Origin: an uncultured Pirellulaceae bacterium
Lineage (GTDB): Bacteria > Planctomycetota > Planctomycetia > Pirellulales > Pirellulaceae
NCBI GenBank assembly: GCA_905480545.1
Contig: CAJQQR010000078.1
Location: 25,985-89,984, forward strand
DNA: 64,000 nt
Reading direction: 5' to 3'
This document shows, in pieces, positions 1 to 9,736 of this stretch. A model generated the notes under the pieces. It saw only the letters and a program-made list of their open reading frames with translations. It was not told the DNA's origin and made no database searches. Numbering within the stretch: position 1 is the stretch's first letter; each line of letters begins with the position of its first letter. Both the position numbers and the translations under genes were made by a program.

Positions 1-37
1 AAAAGAGGGGGCCGCGAGTTATTGTCCGAAGACCCGT

Positions 38-610
38 ATGTCACGCGACTTGATCGCAATCGCTCGAAAAATCTTAGCTGTTTCTTTAAAAAGACGCCGC
101 ATCGAGCAGGTACTTAGCCGAGTGACTGAATCGACCATTTCCTTCACGTTGGAAAATGACAGTTCATTGATACCTCCGATGATTGAACACCTTCAAAGTC
201 ATATGGTGGCTTGGGACGAAACCGATCGACTACGAGTGGGTGTCGCACTCGACGAATCACTTCTCAATGCGATGCATCATGGCAATCTTGAGATCGACTC
301 AACCCTTCGCGATCAAGGAGACGGTAGCGGTTACCAAAAAGCAATCGCCCAACGAAATCAAGAATCACCGTTTCGCGATCGAAAAGTTAAACTGGACGCA
401 AAAATTTCGAGTGATGAAATCAAATTAAGCATTGCAGACGAGGGGCCCGGCTTTCTGCCCGAAACTGTTCCAGATCCGACATCGAGTGAAAACCTTCATA
501 AACCATCGGGCCGCGGATTACTTTTGATCCGAACTTTTATGAGCGAAGTGAAGCACAATGAAACGGGCAATGCAATCACGATGATCAAAAGACGTGATCC
601 AACGAATTGA
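38..610 (+). CDS. RsbW/SpoIIAB-like ATP-binding protein (anti-sigma regulatory kinase family), possibly 5'-partial
   Basis: This 190-residue protein carries a GHKL-type ATPase fold as found in RsbW/SpoIIAB serine kinases, which sequester or phosphorylate partners in sigma-factor switches. The N-box is at residues 72-83 (DESLLNAMHHGN), the G1 box at 134-139 (DEGPGF) and the G2 box at 158-164 (GRGLLLI). Between N-box and G1 there is a hydrophilic insert of about 40 residues. The frame stays open upstream of the ATG to the first base of the window, so the ATG may be internal to a longer protein, for example one with an upstream receiver domain. No partner anti-anti-sigma gene is visible. The family is clear; the regulated target is unknown. 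Confidence 0.8.
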   Translation: MSRDLIAIARKILAVSLKRRRIEQVLSRVTESTISFTLENDSSLIPPMIEHLQSHMVAWDETDRLRVGVALDESLLNAMHHGNLEIDSTLRDQGDGSGYQKAIAQRNQESPFRDRKVKLDAKISSDEIKLSIADEGPGFLPETVPDPTSSENLHKPSGRGLLLIRTFMSEVKHNETGNAITMIKRRDPTN

Positions 611-744
611 ATCGTTTTCTCGATGAAGTCATTTCAATGAACAGACTCCTGCGCACAATGGCATAACATCCATCGTTTCATTCCATTGAACACCTAAATT
701 CGAAAGTCATTTCACCAAATACTTCCTCGACGAGCCTTTATTGA

Positions 745-1437
745 ATGAATTATTTCGCGCATGCGTTTTCTTTTCTGGACAATGATTCTACGTCAACAAA
801 TATTGATCCTTACTTTATCGCTGGGGCGGCGGTTCCAGATTGGCTAAATGTTGTTGACCGAAAAGTCCGAGCGAGATCCAAATCTGCAAAGAAATTCTTG
901 TTAAATTCGGACCCCGAATTCGCTTCGCTTGCCAAGGGGATCGTCCAACATCATCATGACGACGATTGGTTTCATCAAACGCGTGTCTTCAACGAATTGA
1001 TTCTCACGTTTGCCATCGAGATCCGTGATTTACTCGCTCCCGATGACGGCTTTCGCCCGAGTTTTTTGGGGCATATTTTGGTCGAACTGTTTTTAGATGC
1101 GGAGCTGATTCGGCACTCGGCAGATAAAATTGAAGCCTATTACAACGTCTTGAATCGGGTTGATCGAACAAAAGTTGAAAAACTTGTTGGCGTGATCGCC
1201 GGAAAACCAGCAACACATATGTCCTGGTTTATTGAACGATTCATTGAGGTCCGTTTTCTTTTTGATTATTCAGATGACGAGCGTTTGATTGGGAGGCTGA
1301 ATCAAATAATGCAACGTGTTAAACTACCACCGTTGCCAAAGAGCTTGATGCCGTTTTTTGAGCCCGCTCGTCATCAAGTCGCGGAAAACATCAACAGCCT
1401 TTTCTTTGACAACCGCAATTCAGCTTTGCCACATTGA
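745..1437 (+). CDS. AcpH-like (acyl-carrier-protein phosphodiesterase-like) protein
   Basis: The start MNYFAH, a GIVQHH-DDD-FH segment near residues 65-80 and a GHILVELFLD segment near residues 110-120 follow the layout of AcpH, an HD-related metal phosphodiesterase that removes 4'-phosphopantetheine from acyl carrier protein (MNFLAH start, His/Asp-rich middle, D-H-F-L segment). The protein has 230 residues, somewhat longer than AcpH at about 190. It has no signal peptide. The assignment rests on motif layout only, and a related HD-like hydrolase of other function is possible. It stands alone, 87 bases before the isomerase gene. Confidence 0.5.
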   Translation: MNYFAHAFSFLDNDSTSTNIDPYFIAGAAVPDWLNVVDRKVRARSKSAKKFLLNSDPEFASLAKGIVQHHHDDDWFHQTRVFNELILTFAIEIRDLLAPDDGFRPSFLGHILVELFLDAELIRHSADKIEAYYNVLNRVDRTKVEKLVGVIAGKPATHMSWFIERFIEVRFLFDYSDDERLIGRLNQIMQRVKLPPLPKSLMPFFEPARHQVAENINSLFFDNRNSALPH

Positions 1438-1524
1438 ATACGAGAATGGCAACGGAATGCAACGAAGAAAAACGAAAACAACAATCCTCAAAACTCACTC
1501 ACAACATATACCAAGGAATAAAAA

Positions 1525-2373
1525 ATGAAGTTTGGAATGAACCTACTGCTGTGGAACGGCGAACTTAGCGATGACATGGTTCCTGTTTTGGAATCATTAA
1601 AATCCATGGGTTACGATGGTGTAGAGGTTCCTTTGTTCAACTACGATTTGGATTATTCTTCATGGGGAAAGAAATTCGTAGACATGGGTTTGGAATGCAC
1701 CGCCGTTACGGTTCGTACCGACGAAGACAATCCCATCAGCCCAGATGCCGCTGTCAGGACGAAAGGAATTGAGCAAAACAAACGAGCGTTGGATTGCTGT
1801 GCGGCCATGGGGGCGACACATTTGGTCGGACCTTATCACTCGGCGTTGGGTTCATTTTCAGGCGCGGGCCCCACGGAAGACGAATGGAAACATGGAGTTG
1901 AAAGCATGCGGGCAGTGGCAGAGCATGCGGGAAGTGTCAACGTAACACTGGGTGTTGAAGCTTTAAATCGTTTTGAATGCTACCTGCTCAATACGCATGG
2001 CGATTCGGCTCGATTTGCAAGAGAAGTCAATCATCCGAATTGTCGGATCATGTACGATACTTTTCATTCCAACATCGAAGAAAAAGATATTGCCGGTACA
2101 ATCCGCGGTGCCGCCGATATGATTTGTCACATTCACATTTCCGAGAACGACCGAAGCACGCCCGGTACAGGAAACATTCGCTGGAAGGAGAACTTTGATG
2201 CAATCAAAGAAATCGATTACGACGGGTGGTTAATGATTGAGGCCTTTGGATTGGCACTGCCTGAGTTGGTTGCAGCAACAAAAATTTGGCGACGTATGTA
2301 CGAGTCAGAAGAGCAACTTTCCCGTGATGGACTTGCCTTTATGAAATCCGAGTACGCAAAACGCTGGAGCTAA
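1525..2373 (+). CDS. Sugar isomerase/epimerase of the D-tagatose 3-epimerase / hydroxypyruvate isomerase TIM-barrel family
   Basis: A 282-residue cytoplasmic TIM-barrel enzyme. The four metal ligands expected for ketose 3-epimerases are in place: E145 (GVEALNRFE), D178 (YDTFHSN), H204 (HIHISENDR) and E239 (IEAFG). Such enzymes interconvert ketoses such as D-tagatose/D-sorbose or D-psicose/D-fructose using Mn or Co. The substrate cannot be told from sequence; hydroxypyruvate isomerase-like activity is the alternative. A good ribosome site (AAGGAA) lies 7 bases before the ATG. It is monocistronic and ends in a region with a strong hairpin. Confidence 0.8.
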   Translation: MKFGMNLLLWNGELSDDMVPVLESLKSMGYDGVEVPLFNYDLDYSSWGKKFVDMGLECTAVTVRTDEDNPISPDAAVRTKGIEQNKRALDCCAAMGATHLVGPYHSALGSFSGAGPTEDEWKHGVESMRAVAEHAGSVNVTLGVEALNRFECYLLNTHGDSARFAREVNHPNCRIMYDTFHSNIEEKDIAGTIRGAADMICHIHISENDRSTPGTGNIRWKENFDAIKEIDYDGWLMIEAFGLALPELVAATKIWRRMYESEEQLSRDGLAFMKSEYAKRWS

Positions 2374-2478
2374 TCCGTCCTACATTCGAGAACGTCATGT
2401 TTTTGAAAATCGGACCCTTTGATAGCCGAACCTTTGAAGTCCGACTCGCATCAACGGAAGTCGCGACTCGCCAAAATT

Positions 2479-2509
2479 CAGGCAAGGTTTCCGCAAGAAA
2501 CCTTGCCTG
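2479..2509. terminator. Perfect 13-bp hairpin between convergent genes
   Basis: The arms CAGGCAAGGTTTC (2479-2491) and GAAACCTTGCCTG (2497-2509) pair perfectly around the loop CGCAA. Read on the minus strand it is followed by AATTTT, so it probably terminates the porin gene. On the plus strand there is no U-tract, so any role for the isomerase transcript is as a 3' stabilising structure. Confidence 0.6.
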
Positions 2510-2561
2510 TCGTGACATGACCGTCTGGCCATTCTAAGCTCACGCTTGGAACGACTGGTTA

Positions 2562-4109
2562 TCAGAACTTCCACTGGTAAGTTGTTCGGAATAGGGTCCC
2601 ATCGTCGCCGGGTCGAATATTGATCGCTGAATCATTGGCGGTAGCGCCGTTGAGATCGGTTACATCAAACGTCAACTTCGAATTGTGCTTGTTGAAATAG
2701 ACGACAAAGCCTGCAGCAAGTTCATCAGAACTGGTATCAAATGCTCCCAGCGAGCCTGAATCGCCACGAATATGAGCATGCCGAGCGATCAATTGGACTT
2801 TTTCCGGCACAATAAAGTAACCGACTTCGTTCCAATAACCATAGTCAGAAAAGCTTGGTAAACCGCCGCCACTGAATCCTGCGATTTGGCGGAAATAGGT
2901 TTCACTAACAAAACTAAAGCCCTGGTATTTCAAGTTAATGTCATTGGCGAACATGAAGAGGTTGTAGGCTGTAATACCGGCAGGTAGAACGGTGATGATA
3001 TTGCGTCCGCTTGATACGACGCGCGGGAAAACAAATTCGCGTAAGCCTTCGATATCCGGGCGTGTATAAGTAAAACCAGACCCCAAACGTAGTGCTGGCA
3101 CGTCTCGGAAATCGAGATCAGCATGGCCATCTTTTCCCCAGTCACCGGTCACCAGCCAATTGACTCGAGCGGCAAAACCAGGATTGCGATCCAATTGTTC
3201 GACAGCTCGTGACGGCAGAAACCCTGCGTTGTCAATACCGTTCGTTAAAGCAAACTCCCAATTGAATTTTTCACCAATGATTGGAAGCATCTCCCCCAAC
3301 AAGCCGACTCCGATACTTCGATCAAAATCGAACAGAACGCTTGCCGTGGTTCGATCCGAAAATTGCATCCTGATTCCCGATTCTTCACGTGCTCGATTGA
3401 AACCCACTTTCCAACGACCAAATCGCAGTGCCATCCTTTTTTTCTGGGCGCCAAACAAGTCAGCACCGAAGTCATATGTGCCGTAGTAGTCCAACGCGTC
3501 AACGTTTTGAGCCCCTGCACCCGAATCGCTGTCCGCATCAAACTGAAAACTATAAGTAAAATTTGGGTTGTATGCGTAACCGCTAAATGTCAAACGCAGG
3601 CGTTCAAATTCAAGGTCGTTTTGATCAAGAGTCGGTCCTCTTGAATCAAAGAAGTTATGACGGAACTGTCCCCAAGATCCAATTTTCATGGTGAATTTTG
3701 GTTTTCCATCCTTGAGATCATCAATGGGCCCGGCAAATGTAAAACCGCCATCATAACCCTTGTTGAAGTAGGCCGGCTCGGGGTCTCTTGGTGCCGCGCC
3801 TTCGTTCGCTGCACCGTTTTCCTGGTTTGTCTGGACGGAAGGCAGAGAATCAAAGACGGGACGCGATTCCGATGCAAATCCGATGGGAGGATTCGATGAC
3901 TGTGCCTCCAAAGCCTCAAACCGTTTCATTTGCCGTTCAAGCAAATCCGACTGTTGCTGAATCACCGACTGTTGCTGATGAACAATTCTCTTTAATTCCG
4001 TTAACTCATTCTGAACGGGAGCCTGACCCACTAATGGGTTTGTTGCAAGCAAGCCTATGAGCGCAAGCAAAGCGCATTTCAGGGGTTGCTTTTGTTGTAA
4101 TAAGAACAT
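2562..4109 (-). CDS. Phosphate-selective porin, OprO/OprP family
   Basis: A 515-residue outer-membrane beta-barrel. Residues 1-29 form a signal peptide, residues about 33-70 a Q/E-rich coiled coil, and residues about 115-515 a barrel ending in the terminal Phe (YQWKF) typical of outer-membrane porins. The coiled coil before the barrel is usual for Porin_O_P members in planctomycetes and may trimerise the protein or reach other envelope layers. It is divergent from a second porin of the same family, and the Pst permease genes lie 3 kb away, which supports an oxyanion role. Selectivity for phosphate is inferred from family only; polyphosphate or other anions are possible. Confidence 0.82.
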   Translation of the reverse strand: MFLLQQKQPLKCALLALIGLLATNPLVGQAPVQNELTELKRIVHQQQSVIQQQSDLLERQMKRFEALEAQSSNPPIGFASESRPVFDSLPSVQTNQENGAANEGAAPRDPEPAYFNKGYDGGFTFAGPIDDLKDGKPKFTMKIGSWGQFRHNFFDSRGPTLDQNDLEFERLRLTFSGYAYNPNFTYSFQFDADSDSGAGAQNVDALDYYGTYDFGADLFGAQKKRMALRFGRWKVGFNRAREESGIRMQFSDRTTASVLFDFDRSIGVGLLGEMLPIIGEKFNWEFALTNGIDNAGFLPSRAVEQLDRNPGFAARVNWLVTGDWGKDGHADLDFRDVPALRLGSGFTYTRPDIEGLREFVFPRVVSSGRNIITVLPAGITAYNLFMFANDINLKYQGFSFVSETYFRQIAGFSGGGLPSFSDYGYWNEVGYFIVPEKVQLIARHAHIRGDSGSLGAFDTSSDELAAGFVVYFNKHNSKLTFDVTDLNGATANDSAINIRPGDDGTLFRTTYQWKF

Positions 4110-4548
4110 GCGTCATCCTTGACATATAACACTAACAGATTGCTTACCGATCGGAAAATTACAACCCTATTATTCAAAATGAAAAATGGATCCGGAGATT
4201 CTTAGCCGGTCGTTAGAGTTTCACTTTTCGGAATTACCCATTCTCGTGCGGCAATTAATTTAGACGAAAGAGCCTTCTGAGAGTGCCTGCTGGATGCATA
4301 AAGTAACTAAATGCGGCACATCTCGAGCGTGTGTGTTTACCAACCCAAAACCGTTTTTTGACGCACACACATGGGTCTGCTACTGGCGTCATCATTTAGC
4401 AAACTGTTAATCTATTCCGCATTTTCTGCTTTTCATGCTTTTGCCGCATATTTTTCCCTTGAGAGATATTTCTGCCGATCCTTGAGAAACGTCGAAGGAA
4501 CTTTTCTTCGAGACGAAAAATTCGTACCCCATATTTGCAGGGACGCAA
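4110..4548. promoter_or_regulatory. Divergent promoter region between two porin genes
   Basis: This 439-base stretch separates two divergently transcribed porin genes and must hold both promoters. I see no convincing Pho box, inverted repeat or riboswitch. The segment 4300-4380 is rich in TGTGTG/ACACAC. Confidence 0.5.
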
Positions 4549-6012
4549 ATGACTGTAACTTCTCCTCTTGCCGCAATTCTCGCCATTCTTGTAGGGTTCG
4601 CCGCCTCCACCTGTGCGCAGGAATACAATTTCGCTAACTCTAACAACAATTCCAATGCAAATTTTGAAAGTTTTGCATCTGGAAAATCGATCGTTGATGA
4701 CTTGAAAAGCCTGAAAGAGACGCTTGAAAAGCAAGACGAGACGATCGCTAAAAATAAAGACGCTATCAGCGATCTCAAAGATGACGTCAAAGCAAAAGTC
4801 AATCCAGGCTCCTCGGCAGCCTCGATGAAAATCGCTGGTCGAGTTCATGCGGACTACTGGGGATTCCCGGAAACCTCTCCCGGCATTGATGCCATCGAGG
4901 GTGGTCCAGCCGGTCCCCAAGATCGCATCGGTTTTAGGCGAATGCGTTTCGGTGTTCGCGGTGATGTCACGTCAAACATGGAATACCGAATTGAAATGGA
5001 ATTGGCTGGCGGAAATAACGTCGAGTTCCGTGACGCCTGGATCGGCTTCAAGGAATTGCCATTTTTCCAAAAAATCCTCATTGGTAACCAAAAACGCCCT
5101 TATGGCCTGGATCATCTGAACAGTAGTCGTTTTAACGTCTTCCTTGAGCGACCCTTTGTTATTGAGTCTTTTAACCAGGATGCTCGTCGCTTGGGTATTC
5201 AGTCCTATGGCGTATCTGAAGACCAGGCTTGGAACTGGCGATATGGTGTATTTAACCAGCGGCTGATTCAAGACGAAGGCAATTACAGCAACGAACATTT
5301 GCAACCGGAATTTGCTTCACGGCTAGCAAACACGTATTGGTATGACGAAGACGCGAATGGACGCGGCTATGGTCATTGGGCTGTTTCTGGAACCTGGGCA
5401 TTCCCGGACGGATCCACTCCATCAGACAACGGTAAAACTGGCCCGGACGTGAATGAAGCTCGGTTCCGTCATCGTCCTGAGGCTCGCTCGGGCAATCGGT
5501 GGATAGATACCGGACTAATTGACGGTGCTGACAATTATCGAATGATCGGTTTGGAAAAGGTTTTGAACTTCGGCCCCCTCCAACTTGTCGGAGAGTACCA
5601 GACGATGCTGGTCGACCGGGATGCTGGTGCGGACAATGTCAACCTGCACGGTGGCTATGTCTATGCGTCATACTTCCTTACAGGCGAACATATGCCGTGG
5701 GAAAGAAAATCTGGAACGGTCAGTCGAATCAAGCCTTTCGAGAACTTTTTCTGGGTGAATACCGAAGACGGAACTCGCGAAAGTGGTTTAGGTGCGTGGC
5801 AAGTTGCCGCTCGTTACTCTTGGGCCGATTTTAACTCTGTTGGAATCCTTGGCGGTGAAGCAGAAAGTGTAACGCTTGGACTGAACTGGTATTGGACACC
5901 CAATGCACGAATGCAGTTCAACTATATCCACGGAACGATCATCGATAGCGGTGCAATCGGTCGTGGTGGTGACTACGACATCATTGGAACCCGATTCATG
6001 ATTGACTTTTAA
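4549..6012 (+). CDS. Phosphate-selective porin, OprO/OprP family (second copy)
   Basis: A 487-residue porin with a signal peptide (cleavage after STCAQ, about residue 24), a coiled coil at about 45-85 (DDLKSLKETLEKQDETIAKN) and a barrel starting MKIAGRVHADYWGF near residue 93. The FRRMRFGVRGDV strand is typical of the family, and the chain ends in a terminal Phe (FMIDF). It shares domain order but little sequence with the divergent porin, so the two are old paralogues and not a recent duplication. The downstream Cys-rich secreted protein follows after 66 bases and is probably co-transcribed. Confidence 0.85.
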   Translation: MTVTSPLAAILAILVGFAASTCAQEYNFANSNNNSNANFESFASGKSIVDDLKSLKETLEKQDETIAKNKDAISDLKDDVKAKVNPGSSAASMKIAGRVHADYWGFPETSPGIDAIEGGPAGPQDRIGFRRMRFGVRGDVTSNMEYRIEMELAGGNNVEFRDAWIGFKELPFFQKILIGNQKRPYGLDHLNSSRFNVFLERPFVIESFNQDARRLGIQSYGVSEDQAWNWRYGVFNQRLIQDEGNYSNEHLQPEFASRLANTYWYDEDANGRGYGHWAVSGTWAFPDGSTPSDNGKTGPDVNEARFRHRPEARSGNRWIDTGLIDGADNYRMIGLEKVLNFGPLQLVGEYQTMLVDRDAGADNVNLHGGYVYASYFLTGEHMPWERKSGTVSRIKPFENFFWVNTEDGTRESGLGAWQVAARYSWADFNSVGILGGEAESVTLGLNWYWTPNARMQFNYIHGTIIDSGAIGRGGDYDIIGTRFMIDF

Positions 6013-6078
6013 TCACCAGCACCTGATGACAATCCAAATTTTCATACAAAACAAAGCAGAATCAAAACGGAGTTTATC

Positions 6079-6615
6079 ATGATACGAAGTCTTCTTATTG
6101 TGGGCGTATTGTTCGTCTACACCGCAGACACTTTTGCTAACGACGGATGCTGTTGCCCAGAATGCGGAACAAAAACTTGCATTGCAAAACCGGTCACCAA
6201 AAAAGTCAAGAAAACCGTTTTCAATGTTGAAACGAAAGACATCTGCATTCCAAAGTTTCGCTTTCCCTGGCAAATGAAAAAGAATACCGTTGGGACCGCC
6301 GGGTGCGACGCGAGCTGTGATTCCAGCAGTGGAGCATGTGGAAGTTCAGAGTGCGGTTGTGCACCGAAATGTGGAAGAGTGATTACCGTTAAGGTATTGA
6401 AAAAGAAGTCGGTCGAATGTGAAAAGTGCGGCTACGAATGGGAAATCACAACCGTTGAATCGGTTCCGTGTAACTCTTGTCAAGTTGGATTCGGATTAGG
6501 CGGATTGGGTCTTCGGGGTCGGGCAGCGGCAAACTGCGATAGCAGTGGGGCATGCGACTCGTCTTACCTCCAAGGGTCCAACGCAGTTCCTGTCATACCG
6601 ATTCCAACAAAGTAA
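6079..6615 (+). CDS. Cysteine-rich secreted protein of unknown function
   Basis: The 178-residue product has a short signal peptide (residues 1-20) and 18 cysteines. These include a CCCPEC cluster right after the cleavage site and a zinc-ribbon-like pair, CEKC then CNSC, separated by about 15 residues. The segment between carries the phrase DICIPKFRFPW. The Cys pairs suggest metal binding or disulfide cross-linking in the envelope. Many planctomycetes encode similar Cys-rich secreted proteins, but I know no assigned function. It probably forms a transcript with the upstream porin and is closed by a strong terminator. Confidence 0.7.
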   Translation: MIRSLLIVGVLFVYTADTFANDGCCCPECGTKTCIAKPVTKKVKKTVFNVETKDICIPKFRFPWQMKKNTVGTAGCDASCDSSSGACGSSECGCAPKCGRVITVKVLKKKSVECEKCGYEWEITTVESVPCNSCQVGFGLGGLGLRGRAAANCDSSGACDSSYLQGSNAVPVIPIPTK

Positions 6616-6646
6616 GCTGCGGTCCAAGCCAGAAAAACAAATCACG

Positions 6647-6681
6647 AAGAGGCCTTTGGCAATCCGCCAAAGGTCTTTTTT
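6647..6681 (+). terminator. Rho-independent terminator after the porin/Cys-rich gene pair
   Basis: A 14-bp stem (AAGAGGCCTTTGGC against GCCAAAGGTCTTTT, with two G-U pairs) around the loop AATCC is followed by a run of T. It lies about 30 bases after the stop codon of the Cys-rich protein gene. Confidence 0.9.
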
Positions 6682-7195
6682 CATGCGTTGAAGCGAAGCA
6701 AAATCATTGAAATCATTGGCTTAGCGGGTCAAAACCATCGTTCCTGCGATTCCCGAAGTCGGAAACCAAAAAACACGATAACGTGAGAGTGATTTGCTGG
6801 GGAAAACAAACCGAAGTCGGCATCGATTTTTAGGTCGCGTGGCATCAGGCCCCAGCAGAATCCAGACGTGATTCGAAAAAGGCAATCTGATAATGGATTT
6901 CCCATCGTCTCTTGAATCAAAAACCGACTTGCAAACCCGGAATGAAACAGATGGTAGACCTAGCGATTTCCAAGTGCAGCCCAGAGGTGATGTGTACGGA
7001 ATTGAGGCTCACGTCCCACGCATAAAAAGTTTGCCTTGAAACATCTCATTGTTAGACGATTCGTAAGGGAATTCAGGTTCAGTTGAACAAGGCATTCTCT
7101 GTCGACAGTGCGAAAAACGTCAGGTTCGATCGCAAGGACGTCTGGTCACCGCTGCAAACATTTTGACGTTCGCAACATCCAACCTGTAGCTGCTG
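6682..7195. other. Intergenic region without a recognisable gene
   Basis: About 510 bases lie between the terminator and the end of pstB on the opposite strand. Only short, low-quality open frames occur, none with a ribosome site or a recognisable motif. PhoU, often found after pstB, is not here. Confidence 0.6.
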
Positions 7196-7972
7196 CTAAC
7201 CAAACGATCCATCGACATATTCTCGCGTCATATGATGCTGGGCAGCATTAAAAATTTTCTGAGTGTCCCCTTTTTCAATTAGCTTTCCGACGCCTTCGAC
7301 CATACAAAAGAACGCGACACAATCGGAAATCCGTTTGGCCTGAGCAAGATTGTGAGTCACGACGACAACCGAAATTTCTTTTCCCAATCGCACAAGGAGA
7401 TCTTCAATCTTTTTCCCTGAAACTGGGTCCAACGCACTGCACGGTTCGTCACATAATAGGACTTTTGGCTTCAGTGTTAATGTCCTTGCAATGCATAAGC
7501 GTTGCTGTTGACCGCCAGAAAGTTCAGTAGCATTGCGGCGTCGAATGTTGGAAACCTCATCCAGTAATCCGACGATTTTCATTGATTCATTGACCGTTGA
7601 CTCGATTTCCTTACGGTTTCGCATCCCGTGTTCCTTCAACGGCAGCGACAGGTTTTTGTAAACCGAAAATGGAAACGGGTTCGGTTTTTGAAAGATCAGA
7701 CCCACATTTTTTCGCAAGTTGACCACATCAAAATCACGCTGATAGATATTCTGGCCGTCAAAATGAACGTCACCCCGATGAGAAAAATCTGGAGTCAAAT
7801 CGGTAATGCGATTCAGTGAATTCAGTAGCGTGCTTTTCCCGCACCCTGACGGACCGATGATGGACATGATTCCACGCCTCGGGATATTCAACGAAACATC
7901 ATTCAAAGCTTCCGCATCGCGATAGCTTGCGCTGAAGTTGTTAATTTCGAAGATATTCGGAGAAGTTGTCAT
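7196..7972 (-). CDS. pstB: Phosphate ABC transporter ATP-binding protein PstB
   Basis: The 258-residue ATPase energises high-affinity phosphate import at the inner membrane. Walker A is GPSGCGKST (about residues 42-50), the Q-loop reads FQKPNPFP, the ABC signature is LSGGQQQR and Walker B leads into CDEPCSALDP. The phrase FQKPNPFP is typical of PstB. It is the last gene of the pstC-pstA-pstB run, 36 bases after pstA. No regulatory gene follows it. Confidence 0.95.
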   Translation of the reverse strand: MTTSPNIFEINNFSASYRDAEALNDVSLNIPRRGIMSIIGPSGCGKSTLLNSLNRITDLTPDFSHRGDVHFDGQNIYQRDFDVVNLRKNVGLIFQKPNPFPFSVYKNLSLPLKEHGMRNRKEIESTVNESMKIVGLLDEVSNIRRRNATELSGGQQQRLCIARTLTLKPKVLLCDEPCSALDPVSGKKIEDLLVRLGKEISVVVVTHNLAQAKRISDCVAFFCMVEGVGKLIEKGDTQKIFNAAQHHMTREYVDGSFG

Positions 7973-8008
7973 TCAAATTTACAAAGCGACACACATTTCA
8001 GCCGTAGT

Positions 8009-8845
8009 TTAATGGTTTGCCGAGCGGATCCAATTGGGCTGACGATCGACAATAGCAAAAATCAGAAGATTGATGATCAGCAATACGATTAACAACACCA
8101 ATGCTGCCGCGTTTGCGTTCGCATCGCCACCGGCAACATTCATTGCCAATTCGTAGATATGAACGGAAAGCGATCTGCCCGAATCAAAAATCGATCTCGG
8201 TTGCCGGATACTGTATCCGCTCGTGAAAATCAGGGCTGCAGTTTCCGCCACGCAACGACAAACCCCCAACACAATACCCGCAACAATTCCGGAAATTGAA
8301 TGTGGAATCAACAAGTGTCTCGCAACCGTCAACCGGCTGAGCCCCAAACTTTCGCTGACCATTCTCGTTTCGTTCGGCAAAGTCAGAAAGCTTGCGAAGA
8401 GCGTTAGGCACAACGTCGGAAAAATCATCAATGCCAGCGTGAGACCACCCGAAAGTATCGAAAATCCAAGATGCAGAAAATCGCAAAAAAAGAGCATCCC
8501 AAACAATCCAAACACAATCGAAGGAATCGACGCCAGCAATTCCAACACAGTCAAAATCAAGCGAGTTTGAACAGTGTCGCACCGACATCGAAAAAAAAGA
8601 AAGATCGCTGTTAACATGGAGATTGGAACCGCGAAAAGTATAGCCAAAACAAGAATCATCGAGGTCGAAATTAGGATGGGTGCAATACCACCCTCCAATC
8701 CAAAGTTTCTTGGTGAGGAGAACAAGAATTCAAAACTGAGCGATTGATACCCAGAATTGATCAGTCCGATCAGCATTGTGACGAACGTCCCTATGCAAAT
8801 CACCACAGCCGCAATCGCGAAAACTTTCGTCATGACTCTTGTCAT
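8009..8845 (-). CDS. pstA: Phosphate ABC transporter permease PstA
   Basis: A 278-residue inner-membrane permease with about six spans and the cytoplasmic coupling motif near RCVAETAALIFTSG, the counterpart of the PstA GETAPLLFT segment. Its ATG overlaps the pstC stop by four bases (ATGA), which indicates translational coupling. It pairs with PstC to form the phosphate channel. Confidence 0.93.
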   Translation of the reverse strand: MTRVMTKVFAIAAVVICIGTFVTMLIGLINSGYQSLSFEFLFSSPRNFGLEGGIAPILISTSMILVLAILFAVPISMLTAIFLFFRCRCDTVQTRLILTVLELLASIPSIVFGLFGMLFFCDFLHLGFSILSGGLTLALMIFPTLCLTLFASFLTLPNETRMVSESLGLSRLTVARHLLIPHSISGIVAGIVLGVCRCVAETAALIFTSGYSIRQPRSIFDSGRSLSVHIYELAMNVAGGDANANAAALVLLIVLLIINLLIFAIVDRQPNWIRSANH

Positions 8846-9714
8846 TCGCCTTTAAAGCTCCTCGGCTGAAACCAACGCAAGGTCAGCACCAAAGTGCCGA
8901 TCATTAGCATCAAAACCAACGCTATCGTAAATAAAGCCGAGCGATGAATGTCGGCAGCGTATCCCATCTCCAGCGCTAGATTTGCTGTCACCGTTCGAAT
9001 TGGATCAAATACGCTTCCAGGAATTTGAATCACATTTCCACTGACCATCACAACGGCCATCGTCTCACCGATTACACGTGTCAAGCTCAACACGATGCCA
9101 ACAATCATTCCGTATTTTGCTTGTGGGATCGCGATAAACCAAAAGTAACTTTCTTTTGAAATTCCCAAGGCGTTGCTCGCCAACATCAAATCAAATCGGC
9201 AACTGCTTAATGCAGCATCAACCGAGATGATAATCGTCGGCAACGTCATCAACGCGAGAACAAGCGTTGCAGACAGCATGGATGCTCCCGGCGGATAGTA
9301 TTGGTTGACCATCGGAACCAGCGTGATCAATCCCCACAGTCCAAATACAATCGATGGAATCCCACCGACCAACTCCATGATTCGGCGAAGTAGGAAAGCC
9401 ATCCATTTCGGTGAATAAAGAAAAACAAACGCGAGGTAAAACAATCCGATCGGAAATGCAATCGCTACGGCCCCAATCGAAATCATCAGGCTGCATGCCA
9501 ACATCGCCACTGCGCCAACTTTGGGCATCGATTCATTTGTCGGATTCCATTTCGATTCGGTAATGAATTCGCCCAATCCGAATTCCGAAAGCGCAGGAAA
9601 TGAGTTTCCAAGTAAAAGAATCAGGATCAAGATAAGCACCGCAATACCGAAATACGCACCCACGGTGATGATGACATCGAAGGTCAGATCGCGGTATCGA
9701 TTGGTGAGTTTCAA
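8842..9714 (-). CDS. pstC: Phosphate ABC transporter permease PstC
   Basis: A 290-residue permease with about six spans, a GGIPSIVFGLWGL segment and the coupling motif RVIGETMAVVMVSGN near residues 210-225, as in PstC. The likely start is a TTG; a stop codon lies 30 bases upstream in frame and no ATG is available. No clear ribosome site precedes it, but a hairpin lies 23-43 bases upstream. The substrate-binding protein PstS is missing both upstream and downstream, which is unusual. Confidence 0.92.
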   Translation of the reverse strand: MKLTNRYRDLTFDVIITVGAYFGIAVLILILILLLGNSFPALSEFGLGEFITESKWNPTNESMPKVGAVAMLACSLMISIGAVAIAFPIGLFYLAFVFLYSPKWMAFLLRRIMELVGGIPSIVFGLWGLITLVPMVNQYYPPGASMLSATLVLALMTLPTIIISVDAALSSCRFDLMLASNALGISKESYFWFIAIPQAKYGMIVGIVLSLTRVIGETMAVVMVSGNVIQIPGSVFDPIRTVTANLALEMGYAADIHRSALFTIALVLMLMIGTLVLTLRWFQPRSFKGE

Positions 9715-9736
9715 GATGCTGGATAATTTGTTGTTT

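Noticed and set aside
4110..4548. Pho boxes between the porin genes
   Set aside because: No pair of TGTCA-like direct repeats with the right 11-base spacing.
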